A stretch of DNA of 64,000 nucleotides from Schizochytrium sp. TIO01 (taxonomy: Eukaryota; Sar; Bigyra; Thraustochytrida; Thraustochytriidae): NCBI GenBank assembly GCA_004764695.1, contig SMSO01000031.1, positions 6,753,261 to 6,817,260 on the forward strand, read 5' to 3'. The position numbers and the translations under genes were made by a program. The number at the start of each line of letters is the position of its first letter. The first letter of the stretch is position 1. Positions 1 through 12,896 of the stretch are shown here, piece by piece. The notes under the pieces were generated by a model. That model was not told where the DNA came from. It ran no database searches and saw only the letters and a list, made by a program, of their open reading frames with translations.

Positions 1-3000
1 GATCGCCATAGATGCACCACGAGTGGGTATCAAGCCTTTATTGTTGAAGAATCATAATTATTCATACTATTTGCCATTTGTCATAGTAGTTCTGCTTGAT
101 AAATTGGAACATGAATGAGTTGGCACGAACATAAGTTGCCTAGAGTTTATTTTTTAGGTCAAATTTTTAAAGATTAAAAACCTGACAAATCTTACCTAAT
201 GTCAGAAAGTAGTCCCAGTCCTTCTCCAACGAATGAAAGGGCGAACCATTGTTTTTAAACTTACAAAGTAAAGGCAAAAGTCATATATAAATTTAGAATT
301 ATTTTAGATTTAAAGCAGCTCTTGCAATATATTAGAGCTGAGCCTTGATATTCACTATGGAGTCCAAGTTCTACCGTCACACCGTCAGGAATTTGGGTAA
401 TACATATCGCTAAAACAAGCTCTCCTCTCGCGCAGTTGCAAAATGTCTCCCAACTATGCAACTGCAATATATAAAGTTCCTGAGACATGCACTTTCTTCC
501 AAAAATTGCAACTCTGCACTTGCGCATCGCAGTTGGGACTGCGTCGATGTAAACTATTGTACAGGATACTAACATTGGTAAATCTTATCTTGTTGACAGC
601 TCGAGTAGTTCTGTTCAACTTAACCATTTGCTTGACGAGTTCTATATGTTATATTGTTCGGGTTGTTCAACATGTTCACCTTAATCTTACTTATTTTGAT
701 CTCAGGCCATTTAGGAAATAAGATATAGGTACATAGACGATAGTAATAGTAATAGTAGAAATGATAAAAATAATAATGTTAGATTATTTTTTTAATATTT
801 ACTTAAAACATTTAAAACATTTACGAGTAACTTACAATTAATTTTAATTTTTAAAAAATTAGTATCGTGGGGGAAGTGAAAAAAAAGTAATCATGATGGT
901 AATGGTAAAACAAACTTTAAAAAAAAACTTTAAAAAAAACCTTTTTAAAAAAACTTCAAAAAAAAAAAAAAAAAAAAACAGAAAACAGAAAAGACAGCGA
1001 CTCAGACCACTCGTATAGCATTGGAGCAAATTTGATTTATGTCCTATGCTGATACACCTTCATAATGCCTAGGAACTGAGGAACTCTTTGATTTTTGCGT
1101 CATCGAAATTATTTACCAGACAAAAATTCGCGAATCGATCCAAATGATGTCTCCTTCACCTCCAACCTTGAAAATATCCTTAACATACAGGCTGGGGTTT
1201 TCGCAAGAGCGTTCTAGTTCAAAAGGACGGAGGTGCGCGGATTTGCTTTTGTCAGCACGAGTTCTTCATGGTCAGGTATAAGTCGCAGAAACATGCGATC
1301 ATCTTGTTTCGTTGACCTTTTAACGGCCGGGACAGCAGCCTTGCGTTTGGATGGAAAGCAGCCACAGGATGATTGTGGCAGGGGTGGGAAAGCACAAGAG
1401 AACAGGAGCTAATCTAGAATGCTATCTCGAAGAACTTCTTCGACCTTGAATTCGAAAAAGTACATCAAATACTGGTTGAGGCGCAACTGATCAAAAATAC
1501 CCACAAAGACTTCGAAGAATTACTCTGTGTCTATATCAAACAAAGATTTGGTAAATATAAACCGTCTACTCTTTATTAATTTCCCCCCTTTTTGTAAATG
1601 CACCTTCGAACCTGCTTGGAACAAAAGCGGAACTGCGTCTTTATGTTGCAGAACTTACTTCGAGTTTGCTTGGCAACATAGAAGCTTTCAAACGTGCCGT
1701 TCAGCTGGGACTACCCACCTACACCTAGCTAGCCTGCATAACTCTAGGTAGTTACTGTGCGTATTTAATTATTGATGATCTCAACGCTACATTACATAGC
1801 GAGGTACTAGTACTGTTTCGCTAAAATGGTTCCCGAGTGAGTTCGTTTACTTAGCAGGGAATTAAAAGCTGGCCTCTTTCCGGAGACTGCGACAGGAATT
1901 TGCGTCACAGAAAAGGCTTAAAGTCAGAGAGGCGCTCAAGAGAGAGGCAGTTAGACATCCTATTATTTATGCGCCGGTTCATGACTCGCGCATCGTTGCG
2001 TGCCCTTCACTTTGGTTCTCAATACAGGTAGTATTAGGCGCTACCTAAGTACCTACCTGTCACTTGAGCCACTTCATAGTGGATCGTTTCTATATTTCTT
2101 CTTCTTTTCTTCTACTCACAATGAAAATAGTTTATTCGTCTGCCCAAGGATTGCTGTTGGCTCAACTGGCAATAGTCGAATGTACTTTCGCAATCTTCAA
2201 CTTAGTTATCTTTCATTGTCTAAAAGAAAACTTATTGTACAGAGGTTGTCTTCATTTCTGGTCTCACTTACAATATTTAGGATATAAGGGACTAGGACAA
2301 CTTATGAGACAAAACTAAAAATTGCGCATTTATCAGACTACGTAGTTGTCAACACTCAGACCCAAGTGGATGAAGCCCGATGGTGAATGTGGCGAACCTG
2401 TGAACCAGAGGTGGTTTAGTTAGTGAGAACCAAAGTCACAAAGAATGACTGTGCAATCCCACCGAAATGTAACGCAAGGGTACTTATCTAAGAATGCTCG
2501 ATTTGACATGGACAACAATTGCATGCTTGTTGCACCCTGGAAACGCCTAGTGCGAGGGTGTATTCCAAAGGCTTGTTAAGCTTGATGATTTTCCAGAATG
2601 TAGAGGAATTAGAAAAAAAAATGATCGCATATCAGCCACGAAGGACTGCAAATTTCTATATTCTTTCCTTGAAGATAGCAAATCCGAAAAGTATTTCCAA
2701 CGTCGAGTCTGTCCAATGAGATTGCAGGTTGAAACAATTGGTGTTTGCTCGAGTGTGTTCAGGCAACTTCTCAACAAGAACAAAGAATTAGCTGTCATTG
2801 TGCAATATGTCCACAAGGGAAGATTATCGAGATAAGCTATGGAAATAAGAAGTAGGCGAGTATAGCAAGATTTCATGACTGACTTAAACATTCGAATTGA
2901 GTAACTGGATCCCCCAAGGGTTAACGAGAGGTTTACGTATCTTCAACTATTACAAGAAACTGTTAATTACATAGAAATGAAAAGAAATGGGGCAAGTATG

Positions 3001-4412
3001 CCGCAACCTAACTTCAAGTTATATGTTCCATGTATCAAAATTGGTTGGGGTAGATTGTAATGATATACTCCATTTTTCTTTTTTCATTTTTCAAACTCGA
3101 CAAGCAAAGGGTGCAGGTAGCCTTTTGGGTTACAATACAGTGAAATACAATCTTGATTTTCTTTGCAAAGTTTTGGCCGTTCTTACAGAGCTTACTATTC
3201 TCCTTTTATTATTACAATGGTGTGTTCCGTTTAGAAAAGCAGAGGTTGGGTTCTGTAACCTGAACTAAAATAGTCTACATTTTGGCCTGCTTCTTAATCA
3301 GCCTCACCCGTCCTCTCTTACTGTTGTCGTCGTTTACACTCGATGAATCAATCCGGCGTCTTGCGCGCTAGGAGCTCGGACATTGTATTTAATCAATCAG
3401 TTTCTGCAGTACCTACCTTCCTTCTCGGCAGACAGTGCTAAATCGGCACACGGGACTGTGCTTTTCGCTTGGGTCTTTGCCCAAGTAAAAGGGTTATTAC
3501 TACAAATTCTGAGTTCTGTGAAACTGATTAATTTCGTTCATTTGGTTGGTCAGCCAAGAAATTAAAGCTCAGCAGAAGAAACAAAAAATTATCTTCAGTG
3601 CCGGGACTCCCTTTGATCCTTCGGCGGACGGTAGCAAACAGGGAATCATTTACTCGGCTGGAACGTGCGGCCTGCCAGCCACCATCAGCATCGCATCATT
3701 TCGCTCATTGTCCATCAAATTTCCAATTGGAGTTCTGCTTCGATCGAAGATCCTAGGCACGAATTGGTGTTGTAGTAGAGACCAAGGTCAATGATAGAGA
3801 GTGAGTGAGAAAGAGAGGGAAGGCAAAATATGAAGACATTGTAATGCTTTCATAAACTTGACATTTTTTATTTTTTTTATTCTATCAAATGGTTTTTATT
3901 TATTAAAAAAAGTAGTTTTCAACATTATTATTATTTAAAAAGAAAAAAGGAAAAAAAAAAAAAAAAAAAAAAAGAGAAGGAAAAGCTCACTAGATAAAAA
4001 AGGAAGAACAACGTACCACACCCTCTTCGGCAGCGGTAGTGCTGCGCATAATTACTTCTAGGAGGAGAAGCTCACGAGTCGCGAGCCGGCGAAATGCGAA
4101 GGAGTGATTTCAACACTGGTTGATTGATTTCAAGATTGATTGATTTCAAGATTGGCTTGGATGGAATGGCTTCTGCTCTGTCCTTCGCCATACCCGGAGG
4201 TGAATACCTCATTGGTGCCTGCCTGCCTACCTATTCAGCCATTCGAATGCAACACAAAGGTGGCCGAAATGAAAGCTTCAGTGGCGAATCAGAATTTGGC
4301 GAAGAGAAAACACCGCTGGCAATCGAAACATAAACCCCAAAAGAATCATAAAGAATGACCATCCATTCTCCCACTCACCACGTAATCGCAGAGCTCTTAA
4401 TTCCAACCCACG
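1..4412. other. Gene-poor AT-rich region, no confident gene
   Basis: No frame here has the length or motif content of the genes further right. It is AT-rich with homopolymer A tracts (about 918-980 and 3951-3973). A few + strand stretches read like protein but lack a start and a clean frame: about 1412-1609, 1606-1728 (ending at a TAG), and about 2549-2836, which stays open for some 90 codons. They could be exons of an intron-containing gene, decayed coding DNA or chance. No domain was recognised in any of them. Confidence 0.5.
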
Positions 4413-4536
4413 AAAACAAACAAACAAACAAACAAACAAACAAACAAACAAACAAACAAACAAACAAACAAACAAACAAACAAACAAACAAACAAACAAA
4501 CAAACAAACAAACAAACAAACAAACAAACAAACAAA
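4413..4536. repeat. (AAAC)n microsatellite, about 31 copies
   Basis: An almost perfect tetranucleotide array of about 124 bases. It is open in several frames on both strands, which gives false open frames of repeated Lys-Gln-Thr-Asn on one strand and Cys-Leu-Phe-Val on the other. Those are repeat translations, not genes. Confidence 0.97.
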
Positions 4537-6907
<2,371 letters not shown>

Positions 6908-7186
6908 ACCTTATCTCTGATCGTGGTCAATCCCTTATGTTAGGCTCGTCGATATGTTCGAAATTGAACTATCTTTATCTTTTCTTTATTTCTTTCTCTC
7001 TATCTCTATCTCTATATATGTAACTAATGTAAATGTTTGCTTATCTGTGATTTAAAAAAAATAAAAAAATAATAATAATAATGATCATAATAACAAATAA
7101 TAATAAATCCTTTGTTTATTTGTTTGTTTAGTTTTTAAAAGAGATCCAAGAGAGCAAGAGAGAAGATAGCTAAGTACGTAAGTAGG

Positions 7187-7497
7187 TAGCGAACTAACTA
7201 ATTTACTTACTTATTTACTCACTTACTTACCCACTGACTCGCTCACTAACTTGCTAACTAATATCCTTACTAACTAACGATCCAACTAAATTTACTAACT
7301 AACTAACTAACTAACTTACTAACTCACTAATTACTAGCTTACTTACTTACTAACTTACTAACTCACTAATTACTAGCTTACTTACTTACTAACTTACTAA
7401 CTTACTTACTTACTAGCTTACTTACTTACTTACTTACTCACTAACTTACTAACTTACTTACTTACTTACTTACTTACTCACTCACTCACTAACTAGT
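7187..7497. repeat. Degenerate (TTAC/TAAC)n array with 39-bp higher-order unit
   Basis: About 310 bases of ACTT/ACTA/ACTC tetranucleotides. Inside it, a 39-base unit at 7315-7353 is repeated exactly at 7354-7392, followed by a third, altered copy. Single-base variants are therefore being copied in blocks, unlike the homogeneous AAAC and GATT arrays. Confidence 0.9.
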
Positions 7498-7702
7498 ACT
7501 TGCGATGAAAGCACTCCTATTCCCTCAGGTAGGTAGGTACTAGGCCCCTCTATCATGATATGACTACAATGATTTGCGGATTTATGTGTCTCAGCACTGG
7601 TAGGAGTGGGGTAGTGGCATATAGGCGTAGTGGCGATAGTAGCAGTGCGTAGTAGAATAGGAAAGAAGGAGACAGAGAAAGAGAGACAGAGAAAAGAGAG
7701 AA

Positions 7703-7706
<4 letters not shown>

Positions 7707-7734
<28 letters not shown>
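7707..7734. repeat. (AGAC)n microsatellite
   Basis: A seven-copy AGAC run directly following purine-rich GAGAGACAGAGA sequence. The open frames crossing it are translations of the repeat and have no recognisable domain. Confidence 0.85.
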
Positions 7735-9027
7735 CCTTGTGGCGGCTTTGCGTGGGTGAGGCTGCGCGAGCTGCGTGGCGTCGAGAAGGCGAAAGCGTCT
7801 CTCTCGAGGTAGCAGGCCGCTGGGTAGAGAAGTGGAGGCAGGCTCCGTCTCGACCGCAGCGAGCGAGCGATTCAGGCCTGGCCTGCCGCAGATCGATCGT
7901 CCGGCACCGAGCGAACATAGCTACAGCTAGCTAGCTAGTCTGATAATATTAGAGCTAGCTAGCTCTCGCTCGCACTTGCGTGGACGCTCGTGGACCTCAG
8001 CGGCAGGTCTGACGAGAGATATAAGCCCAGCAAGGCAAATTGAGCACCTCCACGCTTATCGTTGCAGGCGCTATCGAATCGAGTCCGGGCTGGGGACGGC
8101 GCTTTCTTTATAGCTTTCATTTCTTTCATTCTTTTTTCATTCATTCTCTGTTGAGATTGTTTCTTCTTTCTTTTCTTTTTTCCTTCTGTTCTTTCTGCGC
8201 GAGATCAATCAATCTTTTTTGAAAGTTTGATTTACTGAACCTGGCGGTGCCCTGTAGCAGCTACAGCTAGGATCCGCAAGGTAGAGGAGGTTAAGTACTG
8301 TTGATTGCAGACACAGCAATACGGAAAGAGATCGTAGAAGAAAGGAAATTTGGCGTACTTCTACTACTAATAGTTTTACTACTCCTTCCACTCCTTCTAC
8401 AACATTTTATTTGTAGAAAACGACAACCAGAAGGCGCAAAGTTGGATTTATTATTTTGACTTGTTCGCGTGTGTGGTGTAAAGCAGCTCCTGTGGTATCT
8501 TCTTATCGTCTTTTGGTGTCTCTGTGTTGCCTTTATTTTTGTGTCCACCTTTTTTGACTGAGCTCCTGCGTGATTGGTTTCATAGGACCTCGTCGCCCAG
8601 ATTTGCTTCATCTTTTGTTTTTGGTTTGGTTCGGTTTGGTTTCTGATCCACACACTATCTCAGATACAAGTATTTGGACACATATTGTGTGAGGATTAAT
8701 TCGTTAAAATATCCCGCCGATTCGTGCTGATTGGATACACCAGCCCAGCCCCCGCGGCAGTCCTCAGATTTATCTGCGGAATTACACTCATCCTATTGAT
8801 ACAATCTGTCAATCTTTCTTCTTTCGCCTTTTCCAATTTTGGAAAGCGCACGGACCCTCGTTCGTGCCGGGAAACCATTGATAAACACAGGGCGCCAAGG
8901 TCGCCAACTTTTCTATTCTATTTTCTTCGAGGACGAGCATCGTCACCACTACAATAATCAGTGCTAGGCGCACGCAAGAAGTCATTTCTACTACAACCAT
9001 TGTCAGCTTGAGAATATCTTCTCCAAA

Positions 9028-10662
9028 ATGCCGGTTGAATCCCTATACGCAGCAAATGACCCCAATCCAGACCCACCTCCGCTCGTGGAGGAAATTCGCG
9101 AGTTTCAGGCACACTGCTGTATGCGGTTGACGCTTTGGCAAGCACAAGTGCAGCGAAGTATGCATGGACCTCCCGAGTGCAAGGTGTCCGTGAACATGGA
9201 ATCCGCGAACCCGTTTAACGTAAAAGCGACTGCTTCATTTGAGTCGCAAGGTTTTAGACCTTATATGGAGGACCGTGTCGTTAACTCATCCATTGTCGAA
9301 GGAAAGGCAGGCTTGTATGCGATTCTCGATGGGCATGGCCTCGAAGGGGAAGGTCATCTTGTTGCGGAATCAGCTGCTGCCAGTCTTTCTCGCGTTTTTA
9401 ATAAACATATGAGTGACCAAGGCCTACGTTCTACAAGCACGAGTGGGAGCAGCACACCTTCAGGGACAGATTTGGATGAGACTAATGGTGCTGCTGAGAG
9501 TAAAAATACTGCAGACAATGATGACCCCTTGGGTTCGCCTTCATCCGCCTCTGCTTCTCCATCCGCAGTGGCTTGTGGGAAAATCAAATCTGACAACACA
9601 TCAGCTGTGGACCCCGCGCCTGTTGCAGATGCCTCAACAGATCTCGGCCCCTCATCTGCAACCCTTCTGTCATCTCCATCCACATCATCAATCGCCGACT
9701 TTAAATCAGAGAACATCGCACCACCTTCCTCCAACAATAACAACAACAACACGAGCAGTGTGAAGGGATCTGGCTTACTCGGTACATCGAGCGCATCTTC
9801 ATCCAGTAAGAGTCTCATCGATAAGGAGCATCTGTATAAAGAGCGCATCGATCGCGCTGTGATTGAGATTGACACACATATTCGCCGTGTTCTGCCATCC
9901 TATGCTGATGACAACGGCTCAACACTCGTAGCGGCCGTTGTGGAAGCCGAACTTATCACCTTTGCTAATGTTGGTGACTCCAGAGGAATTTTAATCAATG
10001 ATGATTACTCGCTGGAATTTGTCACCTTGGACCACAAGCCTACAGTACCAGCAGAGGAAATCCGTGTCCAAATGGCAGGTGGTTTTGTTGCGGATATGCG
10101 TGTAAATGGTGATCTCGCTGTCTCTCGCACTCTTGGCGACACCTCTTACAAACCAGTGTCTGCACCACGCCGTTTGTGCGCGATTAGCAACGAACCGGAC
10201 GTCACATGTATCCGTAGGCAACCCAGGCACCGATGTATCATACTCGCCAGTGATGGCATTTGGGATGCACTTTCATCGGCCGATGTTGCGGACATCATGC
10301 ACCGTTACAGAGTCCTCGACAATGCGGATGAATCAACCTTCAAGCAGCGTTGCCATGAGAGCTTTACCACAATTGTCAAAGAAGCAAGCTGCGCACGCCT
10401 TTCTAGTGACAATCTCTCATTGCTTCTTATTATTCTCGATAAGAAATCAGGCTCTGCGGATACATCCACCGCAGTCCCTCCTTCATCTACATCCTCTTCT
10501 TCGTCCAAGTCTGTACCACGCTTAAACACCGTATCTGCTGCGCCACATGTTGAAAATGAACAAACTGTCGATAAACCAGCCTCGAATGCCAACAGTGACA
10601 ATATGGGTTCTCGTCTCGACGACAAAACTGATCATCGTAATGTCGAAGTAGAACTCACCTGA
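9028..10662 (+). CDS. PP2C-family (PPM) Ser/Thr protein phosphatase
   Basis: A 544-residue metal-dependent protein phosphatase that would dephosphorylate Ser/Thr in the cytosol or nucleus. Seen: the family motifs in order, YMEDR (about 79-83), DGHG (101-104), the DNGSTL and NVGDSRG motifs (about 295-320), DLAVSRTLGD (about 362-371), ASDGIWD (about 407-413) and SSDN near 460. These supply the Asp residues that bind the two metal ions. A Ser/Ala/Asn-rich low-complexity segment (about 132-265) splits the catalytic domain, making the protein longer than a minimal PP2C of about 300 residues. The C-terminal tail (from about 475) is also Ser-rich. The start is the first ATG of the frame; there is no signal peptide or membrane segment. 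The physiological substrate cannot be inferred. Confidence 0.93.
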   Translation: MPVESLYAANDPNPDPPPLVEEIREFQAHCCMRLTLWQAQVQRSMHGPPECKVSVNMESANPFNVKATASFESQGFRPYMEDRVVNSSIVEGKAGLYAILDGHGLEGEGHLVAESAAASLSRVFNKHMSDQGLRSTSTSGSSTPSGTDLDETNGAAESKNTADNDDPLGSPSSASASPSAVACGKIKSDNTSAVDPAPVADASTDLGPSSATLLSSPSTSSIADFKSENIAPPSSNNNNNNTSSVKGSGLLGTSSASSSSKSLIDKEHLYKERIDRAVIEIDTHIRRVLPSYADDNGSTLVAAVVEAELITFANVGDSRGILINDDYSLEFVTLDHKPTVPAEEIRVQMAGGFVADMRVNGDLAVSRTLGDTSYKPVSAPRRLCAISNEPDVTCIRRQPRHRCIILASDGIWDALSSADVADIMHRYRVLDNADESTFKQRCHESFTTIVKEASCARLSSDNLSLLLIILDKKSGSADTSTAVPPSSTSSSSSKSVPRLNTVSAAPHVENEQTVDKPASNANSDNMGSRLDDKTDHRNVEVELT

Positions 10663-11232
10663 TGTTCTGTGCTAGTTGCTGTTATGTCTACTTTTTTACA
10701 CTTCTCCTGTTCTCGCTTGCTCGCCAAAGGCGAGCTTTCTATATTTTTTTATGCCTGCTTCTCTAGCTACAGCCCTGAATCGCCTAGTACGCTATTTTGC
10801 TGACTGTTCGCCCACTCTCGCCCGCTCCATGTCTCATCCTGATTGAATCACAATCTTTTGCTTCATTACATACATAGCCTTGTCCAAAATTTGACTTACT
10901 AATAGTGCTACTACAAATGCCTACATTCATATTTTTTCACATCGCTTGTCTAGTACTACTGAGAGTGATACATAATACTATTTCGAACCTGTCACCGGCC
11001 GACTTACCCGCATACATGAAGCTCGGCTTCGAAGCCCTTTTCACCATCACGGCCTAAAAATAGTCTACATATTTTCAAATGTCTGTCATGATTGTCTTCT
11101 AACAATTATTATTTTAAGTAGGCTGGGAATTAAACTTGATGTTTATAACGAAATTGAACTATTATGGAAATTATATTGAACAGTTTGTGACAAAGTTTAA
11201 TCATTACAAACAATCTGGAAAGACGCTATACA
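10663..11232. other. Convergent 3' intergenic region
   Basis: Lies between the ends of the phosphatase gene (+) and the unknown gene (-). It is AT-rich with no supported frame and probably holds both 3' UTRs and polyadenylation regions. Confidence 0.5.
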
Positions 11233-11970
11233 TTACAAGCCTACTCCATCGAGCGTATCAATCAAAACTTGGCAATTGTCCTTACAATTACAAGCTTCGC
11301 AGTCTCGGCGAATGCGACTGACGAGCCATTTGTTTGCCCTTGCAAGGTTCCAAAGTGCTACACGCGAGGGAACCATCTCTAACAGCTGTTTGGCAATACC
11401 ACACGAATCAAGGTCTTTCTCAAGGTCTTCTTCTACTAAGTCGTCATCGTCCAACTCGTTTGAACTCAGCGAACATATTATAGAACAGAGCCCTGCAGCA
11501 CGAGCTCCTCCAATCACGAAGCGAGAGTTCGCGTGGAGGTCGTCGGCAAAGAACTCCCGCACTGCATCATCAAGATATAAGCATCGGACAAGGTTGGTAA
11601 GGTGGCACAGGTACATGAAAATGCTTGGCCGCTGTCTAATTGACTCGACTGGTAGCCTCGCACGAAGCTTTGCGATTGCTTGGGCTTGCGGAGAATTGGA
11701 GTCATCTTCATCTTCATCATCACTGCTCAAGAAGGCATTTTCATCCTCTACAAAGAGGTCCAACCTAGGTTCCTGACTGCCTGAGGATTTTGTCAATCTT
11801 CTACTCTCCTTAAAACACTCAAGCTCAGCAACCAGATCCAAGACAAATTGTTCTAGAGACTCCGGAGTAAGAGGATCCTCTCGAAGCAGGGCACTGTTGT
11901 GGTTTGACAATGACCCTACCTGTGCCGCAAGTGCTGGCAGGCCAAGCACGGCAGCTGTACTAGAATTCAT
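11233..11970 (-). CDS. Protein of unknown function (probably the last exon of a longer gene)
   Basis: The frame from the first ATG encodes 245 residues; I recognise no family. The N-terminal half has an acidic linker (aspartate/glutamate run near residue 80). The C-terminal half is helical-looking and leucine-rich, with an acidic patch near 175 and a cysteine cluster close to the end (CEACNCKDNC). The frame stays open upstream of this ATG, and the region 12039-12165 encodes a plausible in-phase exon, joined through a GT-AG intron of 84 nt (11955-12038) or 30 nt (12009-12038). The true protein therefore probably starts further upstream and this ATG may be internal. It could be an ARM/HEAT-like helical protein, but that is a guess. 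No signal peptide in this part. Confidence 0.6.
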   Translation of the reverse strand: MNSSTAAVLGLPALAAQVGSLSNHNSALLREDPLTPESLEQFVLDLVAELECFKESRRLTKSSGSQEPRLDLFVEDENAFLSSDDEDEDDSNSPQAQAIAKLRARLPVESIRQRPSIFMYLCHLTNLVRCLYLDDAVREFFADDLHANSRFVIGGARAAGLCSIICSLSSNELDDDDLVEEDLEKDLDSCGIAKQLLEMVPSRVALWNLARANKWLVSRIRRDCEACNCKDNCQVLIDTLDGVGL

Positions 11971-12038
11971 CAACACTAATACAACTTTGCATGGTAAACA
12001 CAGGTACTCTGAAAGGCCCTAAGTAGTACTTACTTAAC

Positions 12039-12165
12039 CTTCTGCATACCACCAAGTTGTTTCTTTTGAAGGTTTATTCCTAAAGTAGGCTTCCTCAACA
12101 TAAACGTACAAAACCTTGTTGAACTTCTTGCCGGGCTCGGTTCTTGCAGGCTCGCAGGATGATTT
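12039..12165 (-). CDS. Probable upstream exon of the 11.2-12.0 kb gene
   Basis: A minus-strand frame open for 42 codons, protein-like in composition (segment KKFNKVLYVYVEEAYF, then KETTWWYAE). It ends at a possible donor, GAAG|GTTAAG, with a second GTAAGT just beyond. Splicing from 12039 to 11954 (84-nt intron) or to 12008 (30-nt intron) enters the downstream frame in phase, while reading through meets TAA and TAG. The 5' limit is uncertain: the frame is blocked by TGA at 12166-12168, so another exon or an acceptor just inside is needed. I recognise no domain. Confidence 0.45.
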
Positions 12166-12896
12166 TCAAGTTAGAATAAGAAGTATTGCCATTGGCAAAC
12201 CTTGGCCTTTCTTATTCATTAAATAGCAATGTTCTCATAAAGTCATCTCAAGTTTTTATGGTCTTCTCAAATGCCTCATCAGAGTATCTTTCAATGACCA
12301 CTCCGTCTGCAATTCCACTCCATCTACAATTCCACACTTCAAAAGGACCACGCTGTTGCTTCTCGAAAGTGGTATTGTCTTTTCTTTCGCTTCAAGTTGT
12401 ATAATGAAGAACCTGCAGGTAAAGAGAGAGAGAGTAGACAGCTATAAAAAATAAAACAGGAACAGAAAAGATGTGAATCTATGAACTAGTCATCCACAAA
12501 CCTATTATGCTGATGTTCTCATTTTCCCAAACCTTTGCGCAATTCATATCTCGAGGTAATTCGTAGGTCAACCCTCTCCCTGAATTCAGCCAAACTTAGG
12601 TCCGCACAATGGATGACAACTTCAGTTGATACTGATACTTATACTTTTAAAATGTTAACCACACGCGAACGTTGACCCAGAAAAGCAACCCGAAGGTCAT
12701 TAGACCTGAAACCGTTGGGCCACTTTTAGAGAGGCCCTCATAAAAATCATTGCAGATTGATAGACTGTGATTCTGTTTTCAACGTTGATCTGAAGCTGGG
12801 TCCAGTTTAAAGACCCAAGACTCAGGTCTTTTCACAAGCAACAAAGACCAAATAGGCGCTGTCTGGCAATCCTAGAAAATTGCAAGGCAGAGGATT
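12166..12896. other. Intergenic region that may hold further minus-strand exons
   Basis: A second minus-strand frame at 12256-12411 follows a good acceptor (pyrimidine run then CTGCAG at 12413-12418) and stays open for 52 codons. An ATG-led stretch near 12497-12542 precedes a GTTTGT. These may belong to the gene at 11.2-12.2 kb, but phases do not join cleanly and the DNA includes an imperfect 18-base direct repeat, so no model is offered. The right part contains the promoter of the kelch/EGF gene at 12897. Confidence 0.35.

Larger units (their letters stand above)
6908..9027. other. Gene-free stretch, 5' side of the PP2C gene
   Basis: Holds the degenerate TTAC array (7187-7497), an AGAC tract and pyrimidine-rich DNA (about 8095-8200). 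The last few hundred bases before 9028 probably contain the promoter and 5' UTR of the phosphatase gene, but no TATA box or other defined element can be pointed to with confidence. Confidence 0.5.
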
